A DNA stretch of 23,267 nucleotides from Loktanella sp. UBA3435 (GTDB lineage Bacteria; Pseudomonadota; Alphaproteobacteria; Rhodobacterales; Rhodobacteraceae), in the NCBI GenBank assembly GCA_002378665.1, contig DFSO01000031.1:1-23267 (forward strand), read 5' to 3'. The notes under the pieces are model-generated. The model did not search any database, was not told where the DNA came from, and saw only the letters and a program-made list of their open reading frames with translations. The number at the start of each line of letters is the position of its first letter. Position 1 is the first letter of the stretch. Shown in pieces: positions 1-7,418 of this stretch. The position numbers and the translations under genes were made by a program.

Positions 1-182
1 TAAGCAAGAAGTGCCACGGGCGGCACCATTGCAGGGTCGGCTACGTGAACAATTTGGTCCGTCAAGTCCGCCGGCCCTTCGATCAGCACAGCAACAGGTT
101 GCAACGCTTCCAACGCAGCAATGACCTGCCGTGCCGATCCCGGTCCGTGATGCCTGATCCCTAGGTAGCTGACCTCGCCCAT
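1..182 (-). CDS. DUF5682 family protein, N-terminal part (cut by window edge)
   Basis: The first 60 codons of a minus-strand gene running off the left edge. The translation begins MGEVSYLGIRHHGPGSARQV and continues with a segment containing VAVLIEGPADLTDQI. The IRHHGPGSA and LIEGPAD motifs are what I recall as the N-terminal signature of DUF5682 proteins, a family of unknown biochemical role. The ATG lies 4 nt beyond the TGA of the MoxR-type gene, so the two are in one operon. In other genomes DUF5682 genes sit between a MoxR ATPase and a VWA-domain gene, so a VWA gene is expected just outside the window (inference). Function is unknown; the family call is fairly sure. Confidence 0.8.
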   Translation of the reverse strand, partial: MGEVSYLGIRHHGPGSARQVIAALEALQPVAVLIEGPADLTDQIVHVADPAMVPPVALLA

Positions 183-186
183 CAGG

Positions 187-1266
187 TCACAAGATCTCGG
201 TCAGAACGGAATAGTAGTCCGCATAATCGCGTCGTTTTTTCACGACGGTTTCGAGATATTCAGCCAGCACAGCTTTATCTTGAACGGGATCCTTCAGGAC
301 GGCCCCCAAGATATTGGGCGCGATCCCATCAGCGTTAAGTGTTCCGTTAGAAAAGAATGCCGCTTGCGATAGACCGCCAACCATGACCGCGATTGCCTCT
401 GCTGTGGAAAGCGTACCGCTGGGCACCTTGAGCGCGGTCTTACCGTCGAGGGTCTGCCCTTCGCGCAATTCACGGAACATGGTAACAACGCGGCCCACTT
501 CGGTCGCGACATTCTTGGGCATGGGCAGGTCCAGCCCGATTGCCATTTCGCCCACCCGTTTGGTTACAATCGACACTTCTTCGTCCAAATTGTCCGGCAA
601 CGGTAGCACAACGACGTTAAAGCGCCGCTTGAGCGCAGATGAGAGTTCATTCACGCCTTTGTCTCGGTTGTTGGCCGTGGCGATAATGTTGAATCCACGT
701 CGTGCGTAGAGGGTCGTATTCAGTTCAGGGATCGGCATCATTTTTTCCGACAAGACCGTGATGAGCGTGTCCTGCACATCCGAGCCCATACGGGTTAGCT
801 CCTCCAGTCGGCATAGTTTTCCTGTCTCCATCGCACGGTAAAGTGGTGTGGGGACAAGTGCGTCCTGACTTGGGCCCTTGGCCAATAATTGTGCATAGTT
901 CCAGCCATAACGAATTTGGTTTTCATCCGTTCCAGCGGTGCATTGCACGACAAGTGTTGAATCCCCTGCCACAGCAGCGGCGAGGTGTTCGGAAACCCAC
1001 GACTTTGCGGTGCCAGGCACACCAAGCAGCAACAAGGCCCGATCTGTAGCCAGCGTGGCAACGGCGGTTTCGATCAATCGTTTTTGCCCCACGTATTTTG
1101 GTGTGATCACGGTGCCATCAGCGGCTTTGCCACCCAGAAGATATGTGACGGCTGCACGGGGCGACATCGCCCAACCCGCAGGCTTCGGCTCGTTCTTGTC
1201 CGCACAAAGCGCCTCAATTTCGGCCTTCCAGACGACCTCGGCTGGGTGACGAAGCATTTCGTTCAT
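187..1266 (-). CDS. MoxR-type AAA+ ATPase
   Basis: A 359-residue ATPase of the MoxR branch of AAA+ proteins, which act as chaperone-like machines and usually work with a VWA-domain partner. Visible motifs are Walker A GVPGTAKS (residues 82-89), Walker B LCRLEE (151-156, acidic pair E155/E156), sensor 1 with NN at 199-200 in IIATANNRDKG, and the arginine-finger region SSALKRRFN (209-217). All the catalytic parts are present, so it should hydrolyse ATP. Its ATG overlaps the TGA of the upstream DUF5691 gene in a 4-nt ATGA (1263-1266), which indicates translational coupling. The DUF5682 gene follows 4 nt downstream. The substrate being remodelled is unknown. Confidence 0.9.
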   Translation of the reverse strand: MNEMLRHPAEVVWKAEIEALCADKNEPKPAGWAMSPRAAVTYLLGGKAADGTVITPKYVGQKRLIETAVATLATDRALLLLGVPGTAKSWVSEHLAAAVAGDSTLVVQCTAGTDENQIRYGWNYAQLLAKGPSQDALVPTPLYRAMETGKLCRLEELTRMGSDVQDTLITVLSEKMMPIPELNTTLYARRGFNIIATANNRDKGVNELSSALKRRFNVVVLPLPDNLDEEVSIVTKRVGEMAIGLDLPMPKNVATEVGRVVTMFRELREGQTLDGKTALKVPSGTLSTAEAIAVMVGGLSQAAFFSNGTLNADGIAPNILGAVLKDPVQDKAVLAEYLETVVKKRRDYADYYSVLTEIL

Positions 1267-2693
1267 GGCGTTTTTCCTTGCAAGGCTATGTTGAAATTCA
1301 AAGGGTGAAGGATGGGGTCTGCGGCGTGCAAGCCTCGTTTTTGAAGGTCGCTGGCCACCCTGCGCGCGTGTTCCGCTGTCACCAGAAAAGCAAGCTGGGT
1401 CACAAATCCCCCGAACTGTGCCACCATCGGGTCGTGGCGGTAGTCACCATCGCCTGTCGCGCGTTTGGCCAGCGCGGTTTTAAGGGCATCCAATTGGGCG
1501 CGGTAGAACGGGCTATTCAGCAGTGCGTCAGACATATCGCGGCCAACGTCGGGCCCTGTCACCGCCAACATGTCACGCAAATCCGTCAGGTCGGCGGACA
1601 TGACCAGCCCTTGTGCTTCAGCCATAATCTGATCTCGGGAGAGTTGGTCTGTTATGCCAGCGAGCCTGGAGAAATTCGCCACACCATCGCTTCGCAAACG
1701 TGCCCAATAGATCAAGAGCGCATCACGAGGTGCGGTGCGGGCGCATAGCCCCCAAAATTGCAGCGCGATGGTATTTTTTTCGGTAACGTAAGAGTCAGCG
1801 AGCGCATCAGGCGTGATGTCGAGAGCTGCGGCAAGTTGCGTAAAAGTAACCGTGTCCAACAGTGCGCTCACCCGATTTTGTTGGGCTCCGTTTAACTTGC
1901 TGCGCAAGGCGATTTCTTTGCGTCGACGAATGATGCCTTTTGTGGATTTCTCCATAAACGCGGCAAGTTCTTTCGCCTCATCTCTATCGCTTGCCACACC
2001 CAGTCGCGCCAAGAATCCTGCCGCCCTTGCCTTGACCTTAGCAGAGCGATCCTTGGTCGAAACCTCGGTAAGATAGGGAATGTCATCGGCACCAAGGCCC
2101 TGTGCCAGGCAATCGATCAATCCAAGACGCTCGTCGGCGGATAAGGTGCTCCCATAGGCTTCGATCATTGCGCGGGCGGCTGTCGTGTCTTTGGCGCGGA
2201 GTTCTGCAAAGGCATTGCGACGTTCTGCCGGATACATGTCTTGCCATGTTTCCGCAGTCAGTTCCATTTCATGATTGTCGAGGCCCGCTTTCCACTTTGC
2301 ATAGGGGATATAGATATCGGCGTAACCGTTTGTGTCCTGCGGTGGTAACCAGTCAAACGGGTGCGCCATGACGCCCCTCGCGGCCATCAGTCCTGTGAGG
2401 CCCTGCCAGATGCTTCGGTCTTGTTGTTGCATGATGTGGCGGAAGGCCGGGCGCAAATGCGTGGATAACAGCGGCAACGGCGGCGCGGGCAGCGGCTCTA
2501 CCATCGTGAGCTTGCTGGGTGCAGAGGGCCGCAGACAGGTTTGGCGGAACAGCGCCGCCTGTGCCAAAAGCCGCAATTGCGCCTCAACGCCTTGCGTCCC
2601 TGACGTGAACGGATCAGAGCGAACATCAGCCTCACCGCCGGTCATCCAACGCAGTTTGGCGGCTTCAAGCCTGCTGAGCGTATCCTCAAGCAT
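1263..2693 (-). CDS. DUF5691 domain-containing protein (HEAT-like helical)
   Basis: A 476-residue, mostly helical protein. A central stretch reads like alpha-solenoid repeats (ADERLGLIDCLAQGLGADD, then DRSAKVKARAAGFLARLG), which I recognise as the DUF5691 pattern; the molecular role is unknown. I start it at the ATG at 2693 (protein MLEDTLSRLEAAKLRW). A longer open frame reaches 2783, but its extra 30 residues are cysteine-rich, unlike the family, and lie wholly inside the upstream gene. With this start the overlap with the upstream gene is 8 nt and the downstream overlap with the MoxR gene is 4 nt, so the genes are tightly coupled. It probably serves as a scaffold or adaptor for the ATPase (inference). 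Confidence 0.8.
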   Translation of the reverse strand: MLEDTLSRLEAAKLRWMTGGEADVRSDPFTSGTQGVEAQLRLLAQAALFRQTCLRPSAPSKLTMVEPLPAPPLPLLSTHLRPAFRHIMQQQDRSIWQGLTGLMAARGVMAHPFDWLPPQDTNGYADIYIPYAKWKAGLDNHEMELTAETWQDMYPAERRNAFAELRAKDTTAARAMIEAYGSTLSADERLGLIDCLAQGLGADDIPYLTEVSTKDRSAKVKARAAGFLARLGVASDRDEAKELAAFMEKSTKGIIRRRKEIALRSKLNGAQQNRVSALLDTVTFTQLAAALDITPDALADSYVTEKNTIALQFWGLCARTAPRDALLIYWARLRSDGVANFSRLAGITDQLSRDQIMAEAQGLVMSADLTDLRDMLAVTGPDVGRDMSDALLNSPFYRAQLDALKTALAKRATGDGDYRHDPMVAQFGGFVTQLAFLVTAEHARRVASDLQKRGLHAADPILHPLNFNIALQGKTP

Positions 2694-3672
2694 CTGAATA
2701 ATACCTGCCAAAATTGGTGTCTGATGCGAGCAAATCTGCGACGCTCCCGTTCCACAGCACAACCGATTGTCGCAGTTCTGCACCCATGACCGAGTCTGAT
2801 ATTCCGCCTGAAACTAAGGGCAATGTTGCATCGGTGCCTGTCCAGTAATGCGCATCTTCCTTTTTACCCAGACGGCCAGACGGCAGAAAAATAGGCAATT
2901 CCGTTATCCACGGCTCATGGATCAAAGCCTCTGTGAAACCACGCAAGATATCCCGGTTTTGCGGAGTGATTGGCCAAGGGTGATGTTCATCCACCACCCT
3001 GCGTTCAACGATTTGGGCGCGCAATGGTGTTGGGGCAGGATAGAATATCAGTTCGGCTTTGAACTGCTGACCTGCCGTAAAAGCCGCCCCCTGTTTGCCC
3101 ATGGTGGCCGGAAAAAAGTCTTGGAGCACTGCAAACCGAGGGCTGCTGTCGTCCAAACCAAGGAGCCATGTTGATCGCGCGATAAGCCCGTCGCGACGGG
3201 TCTCATCCCTGCTGACCAAGACCTCCCACAAGCCGCTGTGACGCAGCGCATCATTGTTTTCCAACAACACTTCCCTCTTCTCGGCGCCCATGATCACGCG
3301 CCGCACCACAGGGGTTGGAGACGTCCCATTGCCCCAGTCACGCGCAATGATAACTAATTTGCCCAGCTCCGAGATCAGCACATCGGGGCGGTCTCTTTGA
3401 GGTAGCGCCAGAACGCGTGCTGGGATGCCATCAATGCGACCGGCAAGCGTTCCTGCTTTGGCGTCAACCAAGCGCGAAGCAATACGTCGGCAGCGCCCTG
3501 TAAGGTCCGCGAGAAGTTCCGAAAGCCCTGCCGGTAATTGGTCTGCGATCCATGCTTCCATCTCGGCCAAGCCGTCGGTGATTGCGGCTCGTGTCGCCGC
3601 CGCGCGCTTGGCCGCGGCGGCTGCGTTTCGCGCTGCCACCTTCGGATCGACGGGTGCTTCTGGCTCAATCAT
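2686..3672 (-). CDS. Probable C-terminal part of SWIM zinc-finger family protein, separate frame
   Basis: A 328-residue reading frame without a known catalytic motif. It opens with an Ala/Lys/Arg-rich helix, then an ITDGLAEMEAWIADQLPAGL segment and RRIASRLVDAKAGTLAGRI. In related proteins as I recall them, this is the region directly after the SWIM finger in one chain of about 450 residues; here 129 + 328 residues add up to that size. Its ATG overlaps the SWIM gene's TGA (3669-3672) and has no Shine-Dalgarno in front, so independent initiation looks poor. It lies in the -1 frame relative to the SWIM gene, and there is no stop between the A7 tract at 3690-3696 and this ATG. Likely made by coupling or by frameshift into a fused protein. 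Confidence 0.65.
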   Translation of the reverse strand: MIEPEAPVDPKVAARNAAAAAKRAAATRAAITDGLAEMEAWIADQLPAGLSELLADLTGRCRRIASRLVDAKAGTLAGRIDGIPARVLALPQRDRPDVLISELGKLVIIARDWGNGTSPTPVVRRVIMGAEKREVLLENNDALRHSGLWEVLVSRDETRRDGLIARSTWLLGLDDSSPRFAVLQDFFPATMGKQGAAFTAGQQFKAELIFYPAPTPLRAQIVERRVVDEHHPWPITPQNRDILRGFTEALIHEPWITELPIFLPSGRLGKKEDAHYWTGTDATLPLVSGGISDSVMGAELRQSVVLWNGSVADLLASDTNFGRYYSDA

Positions 3673-4058
3673 CTGCGCGGCGGCGATGCTTTTTTTCTCG
3701 CCGCTGGAGGGGCCACCGTTGTGGTTTTACGCCGCCGACCTAACCAATCTGCCACCCATGCGGGCACATCGGCTTGCACAAAATCGGCAGGGCCTCCGCT
3801 ATATTGTAACATCAACGCCAAGGCATGTTTGCAGGGAAACTTGCGGGAGGGGCAACTGCATTTGGCCCCCAGATCGCTCAGGTCCACAACAACGCGATAA
3901 GGGTTTGCACCTGACCCCTGACAAGCCCCAAAGATCAAACCACCATCACCAGAAATGAAACGCTCTGGCCATTTGGCGGGTGATACTAGTTTGCTAGCCG
4001 CCTTCAAGGACGCCTGATCAGGCGCAGCGTTCTCGATGGATGAGGTGCCCAGTGACAT
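3669..4058 (-). CDS. SWIM zinc-finger protein (short form)
   Basis: A 129-residue protein carrying a SWIM zinc finger, CxC-x6-CxH, with ligands C67, C69, C76 and H78 in CSCPSRKFPCKH. SWIM fingers bind DNA or protein. The finger is followed by a basic tail rich in K and R that ends in RRKKASPPRR-like residues at the stop. I chose the ATG at 4058 with an AAAGAG ribosome site a few bases upstream; a TTG four codons earlier (4070) is possible. It is first in the operon SWIM, C-terminal part, DUF5691, MoxR, DUF5682. Full-length family members extend far beyond the finger, so this form looks truncated unless the ribosome shifts frame at the A-tract near its end. Confidence 0.8.
   Translation of the reverse strand: MSLGTSSIENAAPDQASLKAASKLVSPAKWPERFISGDGGLIFGACQGSGANPYRVVVDLSDLGAKCSCPSRKFPCKHALALMLQYSGGPADFVQADVPAWVADWLGRRRKTTTVAPPAARKKASPPRR
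3690..3696 (-). promoter_or_regulatory. A7 slippery tract, candidate -1 frameshift site
   Basis: On the coding (minus) strand the SWIM frame reads AGA AAA AAA GCA, a run of seven A. A -1 slip here leaves the SWIM frame and enters exactly the frame of the following gene, reading through its ATG with no stop. A-AAA-AAG type sites are known to shift in bacterial dnaX and IS elements. A real indel or sequencing error in the homopolymer would look the same. Confidence 0.45.
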
Positions 4059-4183
4059 GAACTCTTTCAAACCAAAACCTGATTACAACCGCAAGTTATT
4101 TCATCTGAGGTGACTGAACAATACAGGGTTGGTCAGATTTGCAAATATTCTCAGCGCGTCTTCTCGCCGCGACAGGTCCAGTT

Positions 4184-5035
4184 TTACGGGTTGCTTCCTT
4201 CAATTTTCCCAAGCAGCCAGTCTCCAAAGTGTTTGGCTTTAGGCTTGGCTTCATTCACCCTCAGGTAATAGCCTTCCTTACAAGGGACAGCGGCCTTGTG
4301 GGCCAATTCGAGTTGACCCGCTTTTAAGGCATGTTGAGCCAGTATTTTGCTGACAAGGGCGACGCCGTTCCCGTGTACAGCAAGGTTCAGGGCTGCGCCG
4401 TAGGTATCGACGAATATCTCGGGTTTCGGGTTCCCGCCCACGACCTCGCCCCATGTTTTCCAGCCGTCAGAGGTGCCAACGGATTCAATCAATGGCAGCG
4501 TTTCGATGCTGCCGCTCAGGGTCGGGGATTTCAGGGCCATCAATGCATTAGGTTCCAACATAACCGCATCACGCCCGACTTGCTTTTGTGACCCGAACGG
4601 GATTTCGACGTCGGCTCTGACGGTGTGAAAATCGTCTGGCCAAATGGTGCTCAGAAAGCGCATCCTGATGTTCGGATGGCTTTGCGTGAAGTCAGAAAGG
4701 TGTGGTGAGATGATCCATTGCGCGACGCTGACCGACGAGGCGATAGTCAAAATGTTATCAGTGGGCACGGTCTCAAACGCGCTGGCGGCGGCAGTCAACG
4801 TCTCAAGCGCGGACCCGACTTGAGGCAATAACTTGCGTCCGTCATCCGTGAGCGAGAGCCCGCGTGCACGGCGGATAAACAGGGCCACACCAAGGGATGT
4901 TTCAAGTGATCTGACATGTTGGCTCACCCCAGATTGGGTCATGCCAATTTCTTCGGCAGCAGCGGTAAAGCTGAGGTGACGTGCGGCGGCCTCGAATGCG
5001 CGAAACCATGCGAGCGGGGGTAAGGCTTTTACCAT
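4184..5035 (-). CDS. LysR-family regulator, GcvA-like
   Basis: A 283-residue LysR-type transcriptional regulator. The N-terminal helix-turn-helix spans about residues 20-48 (LSFTAAAEEIGMTQSGVSQH), followed by the LGVALFIRRARGLSLTDDGR wing and linker and a ligand-binding domain. The opening PPLAWFRAFEAAARHLSFTAAA is typical of the GcvA subgroup. I chose the ATG at 5035; a TTG seven codons upstream is less likely because it sits inside the operator palindrome. It is divergent from the AA_synth to aldehyde dehydrogenase operon and so is its likely regulator. The ligand is probably a pathway substrate or intermediate (inference). Confidence 0.9.
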   Translation of the reverse strand: MVKALPPLAWFRAFEAAARHLSFTAAAEEIGMTQSGVSQHVRSLETSLGVALFIRRARGLSLTDDGRKLLPQVGSALETLTAAASAFETVPTDNILTIASSVSVAQWIISPHLSDFTQSHPNIRMRFLSTIWPDDFHTVRADVEIPFGSQKQVGRDAVMLEPNALMALKSPTLSGSIETLPLIESVGTSDGWKTWGEVVGGNPKPEIFVDTYGAALNLAVHGNGVALVSKILAQHALKAGQLELAHKAAVPCKEGYYLRVNEAKPKAKHFGDWLLGKIEGSNP

Positions 5036-5047
5036 GGTCAAGTTACC

Positions 5048-5064
5048 TATTAGCAATACTAATA
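5048..5064. promoter_or_regulatory. LysR operator, T-N11-A palindrome with CTAAT half-sites
   Basis: A perfect inverted repeat TATTAG-N5-CTAATA sits between the divergent LysR gene and the 5146 operon. T5050 and A5062 give the classical LysR T-N11-A arrangement. The half-site CTAAT is the reported GcvA recognition core, matching the GcvA-like regulator next to it. The centre is about 65 bp upstream of the likely transcription start of the operon, the usual place for a LysR recognition site. Confidence 0.6.
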
Positions 5065-5086
5065 CCTAAGCCTCATAATCATTCAT

Positions 5087-5116
5087 TTGTCAAATTGCGC
5101 ATTGGCGTTCGATAGT
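5087..5116 (+). promoter_or_regulatory. Candidate sigma70-type promoter of the 5146 operon
   Basis: TTGTCA at 5087-5092 (5 of 6 to TTGACA) and GATAGT at 5111-5116 (4 of 6 to TATAAT) are 18 bp apart. The weak -10 and long spacer fit an activator-dependent promoter, with the LysR palindrome just upstream. The position is inferred from consensus only. Confidence 0.4.
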
Positions 5117-5145
5117 CGGAGTCACCACTGCAAGGAGACGACGGC

Positions 5146-5745
5146 ATGCATCCAGACATTCGAAAAATTGTGACCTATGGTGAAGAGGTTCTTGTCGAGG
5201 GGTTTCGCCCTGCCGAAAAACCTTGGCGGCTGTTTGCAGTGGCCGCCGTTGTGCGCAACCCATGGGCGGGCCGGTTTGTCGAAAACCTCAAGCCAGAAAT
5301 TCATGCCTATGGTCCTGTATTGGGCGAAATGTTAACGGAGCGGATGATCAGGCTCGCGGGCTCGGGTGACGCGATCGAGGCCTACGGCAAAGCCGCTGTA
5401 GTTGGCCTCAATGGTGAGATTGAACATGCGTCTGGGCTGATCCATACGCTGCGGTTTGGCAACCATTTCCGCGAAGCCGTGGGCGCAAAATCCTATCTTG
5501 CGTTCACAAACACGCGTGGCGGGGCGAATGCGCCGATCATGGTGCCACTGATGGATAAGAATGACGCAGGTCGCCGCTCCCACTATCTGACAATCCAGTT
5601 CGCGATCCCAGATGCGCCGCGCGACGACGAAATCGTTGTGGTGTTGGGTGCCGCAACAAGTGGTCGCCCACATCACCGCATTGGCGACAGATACCAAGAT
5701 TTGAAGGATTTGGGTCATGACTTGGACAATCCAGCCGCGGTCTAA
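5146..5745 (+). CDS. AA_synth (DUF1185) family protein
   Basis: A 199-residue protein that I recognise as the 'amino acid synthesis' (AA_synth, PF06684/DUF1185) family. Features are IRKIVTYGEEVLVEGFRP at the N-terminus, a VVRNPWAGRFVENL segment around residues 35-50, and GLNGEIEHASGLIHT around 88-102. The enzymatic role is not firmly known despite the family name. A clear AAGGAG site (5132-5137) is 8 nt before the ATG. It is the first gene of the five-gene catabolic operon and overlaps the next gene by 29 nt. The context of flavin-dependent oxygenation and an aldehyde dehydrogenase suggests it processes a ring-opened or labile intermediate (inference). Confidence 0.8.
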   Translation: MHPDIRKIVTYGEEVLVEGFRPAEKPWRLFAVAAVVRNPWAGRFVENLKPEIHAYGPVLGEMLTERMIRLAGSGDAIEAYGKAAVVGLNGEIEHASGLIHTLRFGNHFREAVGAKSYLAFTNTRGGANAPIMVPLMDKNDAGRRSHYLTIQFAIPDAPRDDEIVVVLGAATSGRPHHRIGDRYQDLKDLGHDLDNPAAV

Positions 5746-6505
5746 CTTTGGGGCGCTTGCCGCGATTACGGGCGGCTCAGGTCCAAATGTTGTATTGGTT
5801 CACGGCGTCGGCTTGCGGGCCGAGGCGTGGGGCGGGCAATTGCAGGCGCTGGCGCAAAACGGTCGAGTTATCGCCGTAGACATGCCTGGCCATGGGGAAA
5901 GTGCGCGGCTTGGTGATCACCCAAGCCTGACCGATTTCACCGATGCGATTGCGGTGATCCTGACAGAACCTGCAGTGGTGATCGGGCATTCTTTTGGCGC
6001 GATGATCGCTTTGGATATGGCAGCGAGGCATCCTGATCTTGTGCATGGGGTTGCTGCACTGAATGGGATTTTTCAGCGTGATACTGACGCAAGAAAGACC
6101 GTCTTGTCGCGTGCTGCAAGTTTGGACGGCAAGACACCTACCGATCCAACCGCGACGCTTAACCGCTGGTTTGGGTCAGCCCCGTCAGCGGCGCGGGACG
6201 CTTGCCAAGAGTGGCTTTGCGGGGTCGATCCCGCCGGCTACCGCGATGCTTACCGCGTGTTTGCGAATGAGGACGGTCCTTCGGACGTGACGCTTAGAAA
6301 TCTGCGCTGTCCTGCATTGTTTTTAACGGGCCAAGACGAGCCAAATTCAACGCCGCTGATGTCCCAGCGCATGGCGGCACTGGCTCCAAAAGGAGCAGCT
6401 ATCGTCTTGAAGGGGGCCGCGCATATGTTGCCGATGACCCATGCCGCGCAAGTGACCGAGATTTTGAAACAATTCATTCAGGACACGCAAATTGACACAA
6501 ATTGA
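5717..6505 (+). CDS. Alpha/beta-fold hydrolase
   Basis: A 262-residue alpha/beta hydrolase. The oxyanion region is VLVHGVG (residues 26-32). The nucleophile elbow is GHSFG with S92, the acid is probably D207 in LTGQDEPN, and the base is H236 in GAAHMLP, so the catalytic triad is complete. The ATG at 5717 lies inside the end of the AA_synth gene (29-nt overlap) with AAGGA 8 nt upstream. The Rut pyrimidine pathway also pairs an alpha/beta hydrolase (RutD) with a flavin reductase and a luciferase-like oxygenase, so a role in hydrolysing an oxygenated amide, carbamate or ester is reasonable. The substrate is unknown. Confidence 0.88.
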   Translation: MTWTIQPRSNFGALAAITGGSGPNVVLVHGVGLRAEAWGGQLQALAQNGRVIAVDMPGHGESARLGDHPSLTDFTDAIAVILTEPAVVIGHSFGAMIALDMAARHPDLVHGVAALNGIFQRDTDARKTVLSRAASLDGKTPTDPTATLNRWFGSAPSAARDACQEWLCGVDPAGYRDAYRVFANEDGPSDVTLRNLRCPALFLTGQDEPNSTPLMSQRMAALAPKGAAIVLKGAAHMLPMTHAAQVTEILKQFIQDTQIDTN

Positions 6506-7415
6506 TCCACGCGCCCTGCGTAATGCGTTTGGCGGATTTCTAACGGGTGTGACTGTTGTGACGGCCGTGCGCGAAGACGGCACCCCCGTGGGCTTCACTG
6601 CAAATTCATTTTCGTCGGTGTCGCTTGACCCGCCGCTTTTGCTGGTTTGTCCGGGTAAGTTTTTGTCGAGCTACGAGACCTTTGCCAATTGCACGCATTT
6701 TGCGGTCAATATTTTGTCCGAGGGACAAGAGTCGATCTCGAACGTTTTCGCAAGTTCCAAGGGGGATCGCTTCGCACAAGTGCCACACCATCTGGATGCG
6801 CAGGGCGTGCCGTTGATTGATGGCGCTGTGGTGCAATTCTCGTGCACCGCCGAACAGATCATTCCTGCCGGTGACCACTGCATCTTAATTGGCAGGGTGA
6901 CTGAATTTGCGCATGTCGATGGGGCGGGGCTTGGTTACGTCAACGGACAGTACTTTAGCCTTGGGTTGGAGCGTGCTGCTTTTGAAGAAACAAGCGGTGC
7001 TGCGATTTGTGGCGCGATAGTTGAGGATGACGATACCGTCTTGATGGTTCAAACGGCGGACGGGTTGCGACCACCACATTGCACCCACTCAGAGCGGGGG
7101 CGTTTGATCAATGACCTGCGCGAAACCCTTGTGCGCAAAGGGATCGTGGCTGACCTTGGCCAAGCCTATTCGGTTTTTGAGAGCACCAAGCCGCGTGCGC
7201 ATTACACCTATTTCTTGGCAACGGGTCATATTGAGACGCCCACAGATGGGATCGTCGCCGTGCCAATCGCAGACCTTGCCGACCAGACATATGCCAGCGC
7301 CCCGATCGCGCGGATGATGACCCGTTTCGCGCTAGAGCAGCAGACCCGCAATTTTGCCCTTTACCTTGGAGACACCGAAGACGGTGCGATCCATAGCTCG
7401 ACAACAAGGATGTAG
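6492..7415 (+). CDS. Flavin reductase with C-terminal degenerate Nudix-like domain
   Basis: A 307-residue protein about twice the usual flavin reductase length. Residues 1-160 are the flavin reductase domain (ALRNAFGGFLTGVTVVTA, GFTANSFSSVSLDPPL, and the GDH of PAGDHCILIGRV), which supplies reduced FMN or FAD to an oxygenase. Residues about 168-265 resemble a Nudix fold (AAICGAIVEDDDTVLMVQTA), but the Nudix box is degraded: RETLVRKGI at 210-218 has VR where the catalytic EE pair should be. The start is TTG at 6492, supported by AGGA at 6480-6483 and by the family start; no ATG or GTG fits. It overlaps the hydrolase gene by 14 nt and is followed 3 nt later by the LLM monooxygenase, its likely partner. 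Confidence 0.88.
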   Translation: MTQIDPRALRNAFGGFLTGVTVVTAVREDGTPVGFTANSFSSVSLDPPLLLVCPGKFLSSYETFANCTHFAVNILSEGQESISNVFASSKGDRFAQVPHHLDAQGVPLIDGAVVQFSCTAEQIIPAGDHCILIGRVTEFAHVDGAGLGYVNGQYFSLGLERAAFEETSGAAICGAIVEDDDTVLMVQTADGLRPPHCTHSERGRLINDLRETLVRKGIVADLGQAYSVFESTKPRAHYTYFLATGHIETPTDGIVAVPIADLADQTYASAPIARMMTRFALEQQTRNFALYLGDTEDGAIHSSTTRM

Positions 7416-7418
7416 CCC

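Noticed and set aside
2694..2783. N-terminal extension of the DUF5691 protein
   Set aside because: It lies wholly inside the upstream gene, is cysteine-rich and unlike the family. The ATG at 2693 gives a normal 8-nt overlap.
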